Position numbers and translations under genes: made by a program
The notes under the pieces: model-generated
Database searches by the model: none
Seen by the model: the letters and a program-made list of their open reading frames with translations, nothing else
What the model was told of the DNA's origin: nothing
Part shown: piece by piece, positions 28,701 to 37,320 of the stretch
How positions within the stretch are numbered: position 1 is the first letter of the stretch
Layout: each line of letters opens with the position of its first letter
Assembly (NCBI GenBank): GCA_026261815.1
Contig: JAMPIT010000856.1
Coordinates: 8,726,001-8,790,000, forward strand
Source of the DNA: Monarcha castaneiventris obscurior
Taxonomy: Eukaryota; Chordata; Aves; Passeriformes; Monarchidae
Length of the DNA: 64,000 nt
Direction: 5' to 3'

Positions 28701-31249
28701 GAGGGAGGGGGATCGCCGTGGCCCCTCGCCCCGCGTGCTGCCGGGGCGCGGCCGGACGGGCGGCGGCGACGGGGAGCGCCCGGGGTTGGCGAAGGGGTTC
28801 CGGAGCGACGGCCGGCGCGCAGCCCCCGGCTCCCGGGGAGGGGGCTGCCCCCAGGGCCCCGCCGGTGGGGAAGGGTCCCTGGCTGGAGGTGCTCGTGGCG
28901 CGGGGTCCCGGCCCCCCAAACCGGCGCCCTCCATCCCGGCCTGCCTGCGGCTGGAGCGCCTGTAGGAGGGCTGAGGGGTGCGGGACCCCCGGAATCCTCC
29001 CGCACCCCGCGACGGGCGGCTGGGGGGAATCGAGAGGGATCGCTGGAGGAACTGCCCCAGAGGGCTCCCGCACGCCCGCGCTGCCGAAACCCGGCGTCCC
29101 GGGGATGCCGCGGGGCTGGGGGCTGCCGGAGGCGGCGGCGGCTCGTACTCGTCGTAGTCGTCCTCGTCACGGGCTGCGGGCAGGTGGGGGGACGGCGGGA
29201 GGGGGACGTCCAGACGGTCCCTGCCGAAAAGCTTGACCTGGGGCCGGGGGAAGAGCCTGAATTTCCTGTTGAGGGAGAGCTTGGAGGAGAGTGTCTCCCG
29301 CATGCCCCGGAGCGAGGAGGCGCTCAGGATGGAGAAGGGATACTCCTTCTCCTCTTCCTCCTCTTCTTCCCACTCCTCGGGCTCCTCGCCCTCAGCAATC
29401 TCCTCCAGGCCCAGGGCGTAGGGGTTGCAGGAGGATTGGGCGTGCGGCGCCCACCCGCCCTCGCTGTACTGGATGCGATGCTCAGGGTACTCGCCCCCAG
29501 AGTATCCCCCATCAAAGGGCTCCCCAAAGTCCTCGTAGGGGTCCCCGCTGTAGCCAAAGGGCCCTGCCGCCTCCTCACCATACTCTGGGTCACTGCTGTA
29601 TGGGTCGTAGAGGCTGAGGGGAGACCCGCCACCAAACGGTCCCTCATCCTCGAGCTCTGAGTAGCCGTAGGGGTGCCCTGGCTGGTCACCATCCTCCCAA
29701 AATCCTCCATAGCAGTCATATTCCTCCTCCGTCTCATAGCCAGGGTAGTCAGAGTAGGGGGTCGGCACCGCATCATCAAAGCCGTACCCTGCTGGGTAAG
29801 ATGGGCTCTGCATGTAGCCTTCCTCCTCCTCGGAGTAGTTGTGCTGGGGGCCATAGGCTCCATCCTCCTCCTCGCTGTAGCCATGCCACGGGCCATAGGC
29901 TCCATCCTCCTCGGTGTAGCCATGGTGGGGGCCGTACACTCCGTCTTCCTCCTTGGGGTGACTGCGCCGAGGCCCATAGGCTCCATCTTCCTTCCTGGCA
30001 TAGCCACGGCGGGAGCCGTAGGCTCCATCTTCCTTGCCGTAGCCTCGCCGGCAGCTGTAGGCTCCGTCCTCCTCCTCGGCCCAGCCGTAGCGCGGCGCCG
30101 TCGGCTGCGTGGCCGCGCGCTGGGAGCGCCGCCGGGACGGCCGCCTCACCATGCTGCCCTGCTGTGAAGTGCTGGGGGCCGACAGCCCGACGCTGCCAGG
30201 GATCCGCTTCATGTTGGCCCGGTGCCTGAGGATCTCGTCTTCCGCTGGGAACGGCAGCTTCTTGGCACCGATACGGGACAGCCAGGCCGTGTCGGTCGCC
30301 CGGCCGCCCCCCACCAGCCGTCCGCGCCGGGACAGCACCTTCCTGGCCAGCCAGCCCGTGGCGGCGGCCGCCTTGCTCAGCACCTGCGCCCGTGGCTTGA
30401 ATTTCCTTTCCGGGCGCCGGCGGAAGAGCGACGCGCCGTCCTCGGGGGCCTGCCCGCCCCGCCGCAGCAGCAGGAAGGATGGCTTCGATGGTGCCTCCTT
30501 CTTGGCCTCCTCCTCCTTCCTCTTCTTGCCCACGCGCTTGAAGCGCATCATCAGGTTGGAGGTGGACTTGAGTACCGCCTTGTTCTTCTTCTTCTTCCTC
30601 TTCTTGGTGCTTTGCTTATGCAGCCCCCAGAAGAAGCGGGAGGTGTTCTTGAACTGTCCCTTCTTGGGCCGACGCAACCCCAGGTTCTTGAAGCCCAGGA
30701 AGAGCTTCGAGGTGCTGCGGAGGCTCCGCTTCATCCGGGCCTTGGGCAGCGCTTCTGCCTCCTCCTCGGCCGGGCTGACTTCCACAGATTCTTTGGGCTG
30801 GCCCTTGGCCTCTGCACCCTTGGCCCCTTTCTTCTTCTTGTCGGTTGCCAGCCCCATCACCAACTTGGACGTGCCCTTCGTGTTCTTCTTGGCTGTTGCA
30901 GCATTGCTCTCACCCTCCTCTTCCTCCGTCTCCTGCTGCACCTTCTTCCCAAGGCCCAATTTCTTTGCCACTCCTGCCTTGGGCAACCCCTTCTTCTCCT
31001 TCCCCTTCCCCTTCCCCTTCTTGGGTTCCTCTGCAGCCACCTCCTCCTCATCCTTCTCCCCCCCTTTTCCTCCTCCTTTTCCTCCTTTACCTCCTCCACC
31101 ACCTCCGTCTCCTCACTCTCCTCTGCCTTCAGCAGCTCCGCATCCGAGGCATCCTCTGACTCGTTGGGATCCTCCTTCTTGCCCTTCTTGTCATCCTTCC
31201 CTTTCCCTTTGCCCGCCTTCCCTTTGGGCTGCCCCTTCTTGCCGGCCAT
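8524..31249 (-). CDS. MYO15A: MYO15A: unconventional myosin XVa, complete gene (63 coding exons)
   Basis: Actin motor that carries whirlin, EPS8 and partners to stereocilia tips in inner-ear hair cells; loss causes deafness DFNB3 in humans. I traced 63 coding exons, each with AG acceptor and GT donor and all in compatible phases. They sum to 10,448 nt; adding one base at a frame break near the start gives exactly 3,483 codons (3,482 aa; human 3,530). Order: giant disordered N-terminal exon, motor, IQ neck, MyTH4-1, Pro-rich linker, FERM-like block, SH3, MyTH4-2, FERM, and a C-terminal PDZ ligand ending EITLL. These blocks are itemised separately with exon coordinates. The stop codon is 8524-8526. 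The start at 31249 ([10 protein letters not shown]) has a good Kozak context (GGGATGG). The neighbours ALKBH5 and DRG2 match the mammalian order. Introns are mostly 80-700 bp. Confidence 0.97.
8918..9038 (+). repeat. CR1 LINE 3' tail
   Basis: Contains the CR1 end phrases GGTTGGACGGGGCTTGGAAC, CTAGTGGAAGGTGTCCCTGC and CCAACCCAAACCATTCCATG, ending in ATTCCATG units. It lies in a short MYO15A intron, opposite in direction to the gene. Confidence 0.9.
9420..9596. repeat. CCCCAT-type simple and low-order repeat
   Basis: Imperfect CATCCCCAGCAG-type units (9,420-9,540) followed by a clean CCCCAT hexamer run near 9,562-9,590, in the MYO15A intron just 5' on the plus strand of the exon at 9600-9733. 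No coding role. Confidence 0.75.
11154..12572 (-). CDS. MYO15A: MYO15A second MyTH4 domain (7 exons)
   Basis: Exons 12442-12572, 12309-12363, 12132-12204, 11847-11920, 11680-11762, 11387-11517 and 11154-11248. The translation reads [90 protein letters not shown] and [19 protein letters not shown], a typical MyTH4 run. It pairs with the following FERM domain into the C-terminal MF2 cargo module. Confidence 0.96.
12640..13585 (-). CDS. MYO15A: MYO15A SH3 domain (3 exons)
   Basis: Exons 13474-13585, 13243-13317 and 12640-12845. They encode [41 protein letters not shown], then [20 protein letters not shown], the ALYDY-like start and G-x-FP-x-x-YV end of an SH3 fold, followed by an Ala/Val-rich helix ([19 protein letters not shown]). 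The SH3 typically binds proline-rich ligands; in this protein its partner is not settled. Confidence 0.95.
13804..15264 (-). CDS. MYO15A: MYO15A FERM-like block before the SH3 (6 exons)
   Basis: Exons 15143-15264, 14990-15049, 14706-14781, 14226-14341, 14025-14143 and 13804-13945. The translation follows human closely: [88 protein letters not shown] and [18 protein letters not shown]. The segment resembles the F2/F3 part of a FERM module. All six exons have consensus splice sites and join in phase. Confidence 0.95.
15470..17636 (-). CDS. MYO15A: MYO15A mid-tail: FERM-linked segment and Pro-rich linker (10 exons)
   Basis: Exons 17564-17636, 17216-17407, 16969-17063, 16794-16882, 16589-16715, 16393-16448, 16205-16268, 15982-16120, 15651-15741 and 15470-15566. 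The first two encode [18 protein letters not shown] and [20 protein letters not shown], nearly identical to human. Then comes fast-evolving linker with conserved islands: [19 protein letters not shown], a Gly-rich [29 protein letters not shown] and [16 protein letters not shown]. The exon 17216-17407 must use the donor GTAGGT; the overlapping donor four bases downstream would add an in-frame TAG. The 56- and 64-nt exons are supported by phase and splice sites but not by strong similarity, so they are less certain. Confidence 0.88.
15760..15912. repeat. 15-bp tandem repeat in MYO15A intron
   Basis: Around nine imperfect copies of a 15-16 bp unit resembling CATCATCCCCTGCACCC, between the exons at 15651-15741 and 15982-16120. 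Pyrimidine-rich on the plus strand. Confidence 0.8.
17747..19860 (-). CDS. MYO15A: MYO15A first MyTH4 domain (4 exons)
   Basis: Exons 19730-19860, 18740-18835, 18414-18649 and 17747-17925. The protein runs [93 protein letters not shown] and [13 protein letters not shown], the standard MyTH4 helical order, about 170 residues. MyTH4 domains act with FERM domains in cargo or microtubule binding. The intron between the first two exons holds a plus-oriented CR1 tail (19,044-19,226); the intron between the third and fourth holds a degenerate tandem repeat (17,970-18,330). Confidence 0.95.
17970..18330. repeat. Degenerate minisatellite in MYO15A intron
   Basis: The phrase TGTGCCAGGCTGGCCC (or a one-base variant) recurs at about 17,975, 18,049, 18,128, 18,169 and 18,233 with linked phrases GGGACCTCAGAGCATC. 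Unit length varies (about 40-80 bp), which suggests an old tandem array. Confidence 0.75.
19044..19226 (+). repeat. CR1 LINE 3' tail
   Basis: Starts near CAGGTTGCCCAGAAAAGCTG and ends with CAACCCAAACCGTTCTGTGG and two GGTTCTRTG units. It lies in a MYO15A intron, antisense to the gene. Confidence 0.9.
19944..20874 (-). CDS. MYO15A: MYO15A neck: IQ motifs and charged helix (4 exons)
   Basis: Exons 20699-20874, 20533-20617, 20200-20253 and 19944-20025. The first two carry light-chain binding IQ-type helices: [37 protein letters not shown] and [16 protein letters not shown]. The 54-nt exon at 20200-20253 encodes [18 protein letters not shown], a short charged helix whose sequence differs from the human neck and could be alternatively spliced (54 nt keeps phase). 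The last exon gives [20 protein letters not shown], as in human (KREVVAVGHLEVPAEL). Splice phases agree throughout. Confidence 0.93.
20963..26775 (-). CDS. MYO15A: MYO15A motor domain (20 exons)
   Basis: Exons: 26693-26775, 26412-26475, 26197-26306, 26002-26076, 25720-25810, 25140-25243, 24577-24640, 24379-24492, 24035-24196, 23825-23938, 23671-23729, 23319-23442, 23142-23237, 22918-23049, 22541-22666, 22293-22370, 21754-21908, 21572-21617, 21313-21437, 20963-21080. They encode about 680 residues (roughly 1,233-1,912). Nucleotide-site motifs are intact: P-loop GESGSGKT (25,785-25,808), switch [11 protein letters not shown] (exon 25140-25243), switch II DIYGFE (end of exon 23319-23442). Actin-site and relay segments such as [15 protein letters not shown] and [11 protein letters not shown] are also present. 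The first exon begins precisely with ATG ([12 protein letters not shown]), matching the start of the short mammalian isoform 2. The exon at 25140 uses a TAG acceptor and lacks two residues present in human before [15 protein letters not shown]. Confidence 0.96.
22710..22792 (+). repeat. CR1 LINE 3' end, very short
   Basis: Only the last ~80 bp: GGTTGGAACTGGGTGATCTT, CCAGCCCAAACCATTCTGTA, then ATTCCATGATGTTTCTATGA. In a MYO15A intron. Confidence 0.85.
27555..31249 (-). CDS. MYO15A: MYO15A giant N-terminal exon (disordered extension, isoform 1)
   Basis: Equivalent of human exon 2, about 1,232 residues. A Lys/Glu-rich start (31,249 to about 30,750) leads into segments clearly shared with human myosin XVa: [36 protein letters not shown], then [20 protein letters not shown] (29,215-29,295), [14 protein letters not shown], a long Pro/Arg/Ser-rich region, EPPTKAVKP, and [17 protein letters not shown] near the end. 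The donor is AAG/GTAACG at 27,555. In mammals only the long isoform contains this exon; it is needed to maintain shorter-row stereocilia. Oddities: the frame from the ATG at 31249 must gain one base in the C7 run at 31058-31064 to join the main frame, and a tandem EDGAYG repeat occupies 29,815-30,085. If the frame break is real, in-frame ATGs at 30857 or 30734 are the alternatives. Confidence 0.93.
29815..30085 (-). repeat. MYO15A: Coding minisatellite (EDGAYG repeat) in MYO15A
   Basis: Six to seven tandem copies of a 13-16 residue unit, consensus [14 protein letters not shown] (variants [60 protein letters not shown]), ending in [11 protein letters not shown] units are 39-48 bp and keep the frame. 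The human protein has a Tyr/Pro/Asp-rich disordered stretch in about this place but not this unit as I recall it. Confidence 0.9.
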
Positions 31250-32025
31250 CCCGGCAGTGCCGGGCGCTCATGCTCCGGCCCCGGCGGGGCCCTGGGAGAT
31301 GACGCCCTGCGCCGGCAGGAGCCTGCTCCTGGCACACCGGCCGGCCCCCGACCCCGCTGCCTGCCCCGGCTGGCTATTTACCTGTGCCTGGGTTTGGCGA
31401 GGCACATGCCCGTGCGTGGCTCCCTCGGGCGCCGGTGGCCGCCCGCTTGGCATGGCGCTGGGGCGGCGGGACACGGCCCCGGGCAGCTCGGCGGAGCTGC
31501 TCCTGCCTCCCGCGCACCCCGCGGATCGGCAGCGCGGTGCCGGTGGCTGGGCTCCGGCTGTAACCCAACCACCAGGCTGGCGGCGGCATGAATAATGAAA
31601 GGGATGCACCACGCCAGCCCCGAGACTTTTCCGAAGGAGCAGGGAAGGGCCCCTGCTTGCTGAGAGCATCCCCTCAGAGGGACGCTGCAGGGGACAGCAC
31701 CGTTACCCCAAAAAGGGACCCTGCCGCCTCTCCACGCCTCGGGGCTTCCTCTGCCCGTCTCTGAGGAATCAGCCTCTTCCTCCAAGTCAGCACGGAGACG
31801 GATGAAGCCCGGGGATCCATTAAGCCAAACGGCGGCACCGAGAGAGAGGTGACAGTTCTGCAGAGCCCAAGGCAGCAGTGGGAACGCACCCAAGGGGGAG
31901 CAATGCAAGGGAGGGACCCAACACCAGACCAAACTCCACAGCCCTGCTGGGAAGCACTGAGGAGCCCAGAGCCCACAGGGACACTCCTCGTGCCGTGCGA
32001 GGTGGCAGGTACGTGCAGAGTGCCA

Positions 32026-32115
32026 CACGTGCCCACACACGGCTGGCAAGGGGGGTTGCATGTGCCACACGTGTGACCCGCGGCAGTGCTAGCAGCGTGT
32101 TTGCCCACACACGTG
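32026..32115. promoter_or_regulatory. Cluster of three CACGTG E-boxes at 42-bp spacing
   Basis: Exact palindromic E-boxes CACGTG at 32026-32031, 32068-32073 and 32110-32115, with a CATGTG at 32059 and an ACGTG at 32011. The sequence between them is not a tandem duplication. The cluster lies about 0.8 kb upstream of the MYO15A start codon. A regulatory role is inferred from motif density only. Confidence 0.45.
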
Positions 32116-35100
32116 CCCAGGCGCGGGATGACCGCATCAAATGTTAATGCCAGGCCTGGATTCCTGCGGCTGCAGCTCATCAAAGTTTAAGCAGCAGCGG
32201 TGGGAACTCACTGTCCCACATGGCTCACCTGCAGGCAGCAGTGGGGCCGCTGTGGGCAGGGGCAGCACCTTACAGGGGATATGTTTGGGGAGACAGAAGC
32301 ATCCAGCTGTGCAGCAGCTGGCAGAACGGAAGAACCAGCAGCAGCTGCTGGACTGAACCCATTGGCTTCCCCCAGGATCAGGAGAGCCCATGGCTGGCAC
32401 CTCCTGGCGCTGTTCTCCCCAGCTTGGTCCCTCCCTGCCACATCTACAGTGGAGGGGCATCCACCGTGATCCCAGGGCTTTGCCTACTCCCTGCATTAAT
32501 TTCTGGGATAGAAACATCCTGGTCTGCACAGATGGTGGCAGCTCTGGAGTGCAGGGAGCGCAGACGGACAGAGTGGGATAAGAGGCACCTGGCAGGCATC
32601 AGGGGAGAGGGTCTGTGGGGTGACAGAAACACAGGATCAGTAGGAAGGAACATGAGCAGAGCCCAAGCCACTCGGGAGCATCACCCTGTGGGAGCCCTGC
32701 CTGGCACTGTCACAGTCCATGCCCAGGTCTGCCATGGCCATGGAGCCATATGGGGCTGACAGAGCCTGCCCTGCCAGGGACACAGGTGCCTTCCCCACAC
32801 CACCACCCCATCCTTCCTCCCGGCATGGGCACACAGAGCCTGGGCACCACGATGTGGCAGGGAACCACCTCGGACACGGACACAGCCCTTCCCTCTCTGC
32901 TGGCAGAGAGCAGAGGAGTACCCGGCGGGTGAAAAGCTGCTGCTGCTGGTCAGCCCCTGCATCCCAGCACTCGTGCAGTCCTTGCCACCACCCCACTGCT
33001 TTCCACGGTCCCTACCTCTGTTCCCCCCAGGCAGGGCAGAGCTGGAGCAGTGCTCTCGGTGCCCTGGGCGCTGGCACAGCTCCCGTGCAGTTGCCCTGGC
33101 TGTGCCTGCGGTGCCTCCCTGCCCATGACAAGGGCTCTCCGAGAGGGGGGATAACGCGAGAGAGAGGGGGCTTCATCCCACAAAGATGCTGCCTTCCATG
33201 GTCTCAGCCTCCATACCAGACCCCGAAAACACCTCTCCATGTTCTTCATCCTGGGCATAGGGTTCACCTGCCTTTGGCACGGTAGAGCTGGGCAAGAGAG
33301 GCTTTTGTGCCCAGATGCAGCGGGATGGACACAAATGCAGGGGGTGGGAGGGGCACCCACACTTGGTGGCTGTTTCCAGAGTGTCTGGGCATGGCTGCAT
33401 CCAGCAGCAGCGCACAGGAGGGAAACCTGTGCCGTGAGGGGTCTCTGCGGTGGCAGTGGGTACCAAGGCTCTGGTAGAAGATACCCAGGGCATCCTTTGG
33501 TCAGGTCAGTCCTGAATGGCTCCAGCCACGTGGGTGAGGCAGGGAAGGCCACCTCACCCCAAGGACACGGCCCGGGCCAGCCCCGGTCGCACCGCCACAG
33601 CCTGAGGCTGTGCCATGGCTGGATGCGGGGAGGGGATGGAGACCTTGGCTTCGGGGGCTCACCCTCCCCAGCCCGGCAGGACGGCGCGGCTGCCCAGGAC
33701 TGTACCTTCGGAGTGCCGGCATCGGCGGCCAGAGCTCCAGGGGCAGCAGCTCCACGTCTCCCGGCAGGTCTGCGGTCACCAGCCGGCCCCGGGTCCGCTT
33801 ACAGGCTGTTTCCAGTTACAGCCGGAGCAGGGCTCCGTGCCACCACACCACACCACGCCGGAGCCGGCGCTGCCGTGCCTCCCGGGAGCTCCGTGCTCTG
33901 GCACCACGGAGCCGGCCCAGGCACCTCCCGGCTGTGGCAGCACCTCTCAGCACATCCCCTTCCCTGTCTTCAGTTCTGTATAATTGTACATCCACTTTCA
34001 AACACCTGTGAGCAGGTGAAGCCCAGCTACAGCTCTTGCCACTCCAATCACAGCTCCAGGGATGCTGGGAGCATGGCGATGAGCTGGACCCTTCCAGCAA
34101 TGTGACAATGACGCAGCCATCCAAGCCCCTGAGGCACTGTGGGATCTTTCTTTGCTCCCCCAAGCACCCATCACCCCCCTGACCTGGCTAATTTCCACCC
34201 CCTCCAGTTCCTGCCTCCAAAATGAGGATGGGCCCCCAGCATATGAGCAATACATGGCAATCCCTGCCTGCCAGCTGCTGTCTGCTCCCCACGAGGGAGG
34301 TGTAATGGGAGGAGATAGGCCAGAGCAGATGCTGGAAGCACAGACCAGCTGGGCACGATGCTGGCGTGCACCCAGGAATATGCTGGCTGGCAGCCCTGGA
34401 GCCGGGTCACAGCCCTGTGCCATCACCTCAGTCCCAGAGCCAAGCCCAGGAGCTTTCCCGGGGCAAAACAGCCCCGAGGTAAAAGGAATGTGGGGAAGGG
34501 GTGGTAGGAAACACGAGGTAGAGGGTTCCAGGGAAGGAGGGGGTGCTCAGGGGAGGCTGCTCTGCTCTGGAGGGCAGTGGGAATGTGGGGCTGGGGAGAA
34601 GGTGGGAGGGCAGAAGGTGAGATAAGGGAAGATAAAGACAGCAAGCAGACAGGCAGGGACAGGCAGAGGTGAGGGGACACCACACACCTTGACCAAGAGA
34701 ACCTGAACTGCAGAGTTCACTTAAAAACCACCATCGCACACGAAGGTCCCTTCCTGGCCAAGCCACCGCGGCACCTGCGAGCCCAAGGGAGGTGCCACCG
34801 AGCCGGGGCACCCACAGCCACTCACCTCGGGCAGCCAGGTGCCCTGCACGGCGTGGGACTGGCTCGGTGCTCTGCCAGCGCCGTGCTCCCGGCTCCGCTC
34901 CCCACGGGGACCATCCCTCCCCCGGCAGCTGCGGGACCATCGCTGCTGCGCCGAGGGACACAATGCATATTTGATGACTGCTATTATTCTCATCTCCACT
35001 CATGAGCAGAAGGATGGGAGCTGATCTTCCCGCACAGAGCTGGGGAGCAGCAGGGAGGGAGAGGCTGGAGGGGTGAGGGTCCCCTCCTCCCATCATCCCT

Positions 35101-35589
35101 GTCCCTTGCAACTCCGGTGACACAGATGGACTGTCCCACATCCCTCCCAGGATGTAGATGAGCCTCAGTGTAGCCCAGATGTGAACAGCTGGAAAATAGC
35201 CCTGACCCATTCCTGCCCCCAAACCAATGGAAGTTTAGAAGAAATCACAGAACACGGGAGTGATGAACAAATGCACCCCCTCACACCCCTCTCCAAAACT
35301 GGGCTGGGACCAACCAGCTGCAGAGGATCTGGCAGGGATCTAGACACCCACCACCCCAAAAATACCAGAGTATCCTCTCCTCCCTGCACGAGCAGGACAT
35401 TCCATCTCCCTCCACAACACTTCAGTCTCCCCACTCCTGCACTGGGCTCCTGCATCCCACCAAACTGGGAACCATTTTCCCGCAGTGATGGAGCCTGTGG
35501 CTCTCCCAAATGCAGGGGCAGAGAGAGCATCCTGCTGCAGCACCCGAGCCGGGAAAACCTCCGCTTCCTTCTCCTCCAGGCAGGCACGT

Positions 35590-36070
35590 CCCAGCCGTAA
35601 TGCGGTGGGTATTTATTATGCTGATTCCTCAGAACGCGAGGGCTTAACTGCAAATTACAATCAATAGCCCCAATCCCCTGGGGGCAGGTTCATCATTTAG
35701 TAGGCGCAACCAGAGGAATTCAAAACTATTTGCCAGCCATAAATCCTCCTCTCCGCAGCCTCCCCAGCCGGCTCCGCGCCACTCACGATGGCTGGTTGGG
35801 GTGACCCTTGTCAGCATTTGAGACAATTAAGCTGTCACTGCGGATCGTGACTCTTATATACGGCCCTGAGCACCACTTTGAGATGTCACCGTGATGGGGT
35901 GAGGGGAGCTGGCTGAGGCGAGCCCGCTGCAGCAACCGCCTCTCATTGAATTAAATGAATGTATTTGGAGGCAGAGTCGCTTTTTATTACCTCGCAAACG
36001 ATTCCTGACTAAATTAAATTATAAGAGGAGTGTTCAGCCAATCAAACCTGCTTGATTGCCTGGAACAGGC
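35590..36070. promoter_or_regulatory. Candidate conserved noncoding element (AT-rich, homeobox/POU-like motifs)
   Basis: An AT-rich block inside GC-rich flanks, dense in ATTA/TAAT cores and related words (GACAATTAAGCTGTC, GAATTAAATGAATG, CTAAATTAAATTATAAG, CCAATCAAACC) and one MARE-like TGCTGATTCCTCAG. There is no open frame of note and no match to CR1. Such composition is typical of vertebrate enhancers, but conservation cannot be shown from one sequence. Confidence 0.35.
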
Positions 36071-36528
36071 ATTTTAAACAGAGCACGCCTCGAGCCGTTG
36101 CTGGTTCCAGCACTAGATGGAGGGTGGCTGATGGGCTGTGGCGAAGCTGATCCACCCTGCTCCACACCTGGAGCGCTGCACGGCTGTGCTCAGGCACAGG
36201 AACGGCCCCAGGGATGGGGCACGATGAACACAGCTCTCTGAGAACAGCACGAATGAGCCTGGAGGCAGCTGGAAGAGCAGGGGAAAGGCTGGAGCTGCAG
36301 CACAGAGCACCAGCAGGGCTGCTGAGGGCGGCTTTCTCTTGAGTGTCACCCAGCCAAGGCTCTCCTCCTACAGCAGAGAAATGCAGGGTGCTGCTCTTTT
36401 GGGGGCAAACCCACAGCTCCTGCCTGCACCCATCCTCCTGGAGAGCCCTTCTCCCAACACACAGCAAGCAGACTCTGATCACATTTCCTTCAGCAGCTCC
36501 CCAGTGAGGGGTTCTGGTCAATGCATAA

Positions 36529-36845
36529 AATCCCAGGATGGTTTGGGTTGGAAGGGAGCTGAAAGCTCATCTCGTTCCAGCCCCTGCCATGGGCAGGGAC
36601 ACCTTCCATTATTCCAGGGTGCTCCAAGCCCTGGCCTTGGACACTTCCAGGCACGGGGCAGCCACAGCTTCTCTGGGCAGCCTGTGCCAGGGCCTGACCA
36701 ACCTCACAGGGAAGAATTTCCTCCTAACATCTAATCTGTATCTCCCCTTTCAGTTTAAAACCATTCCCACTTTTCCTGTCACTGCATACTCTTGTAAAAA
36801 GCCCTTATCCACCTTTTTTATAAGACCCTTTAAATACTGAAATGC
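36529..36845 (-). repeat. CR1 LINE 3' part, antisense
   Basis: Reads on the plus strand as the reverse complement of a CR1 end: GATGGTTTGGGTTGGAAGGG, CCTGCCATGGGCAGGGACAC, CTTGGACACTTCCAGG, GGGAAGAATTTCCTCC, and continues into a CATTCCCACTTTTCCTGTCA segment. About 310 bp. Confidence 0.9.
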
Positions 36846-36949
36846 TACAAATTCCATAAACCTCAGGAGGCTCCAGTACAACCCTAATGCTGCAGCACAT
36901 TTTCCCCTCACCCTTCGGATTTTGTCTTTTCAGGACTTAGAGATCTCTT

Positions 36950-37320
36950 GGAGGCAAACTCACTCCAGCATGAACTGCAATGTTTGCTGCTTTTAACATC
37001 AGTGCAGAACAATTAGGGAAGCGCCTGGAAGAAGGAATACTGCAATTAAATGGTGCATTTTCAAATGCAGCTATAAACTTGCTGCCAAAAAAGCTACACT
37101 CTCTGAAAAAAGAAGTTGGCTTCTTTTAGCTTAACTATTTTTACTTCATCCCCATTCCAATTTTAATCATGTATCTGTTCATTTTGAACAGGATAAAATG
37201 CCCATTTTCCTAAATGAAGCTAATTAGGCAGAGGGGGTTTTAACAACGATACGCCAAAATCAATTTGAAACCCACACTGAGGTAGCAGCAGCTATTCAAG
37301 GACAGGTTTTAGCAGGTAAC
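36950..37320. promoter_or_regulatory. Second AT-rich candidate noncoding element
   Basis: AT-rich block with words such as GAACAATTAGGG, CTGCAATTAAATGGTGC, CAATTTTAATCATGTA, GAAGCTAATTAGGC and AAAATCAATTTGAAACC. No repeat family recognised and no coding potential. Functional status is a guess from composition. Confidence 0.3.

Noticed and set aside
30222..31595. A 457-codon plus-strand frame opposite the MYO15A start
   Set aside because: It is the antisense of a Lys/Glu-rich coding exon (hence Leu/Phe/Ser-rich) and has no independent support.
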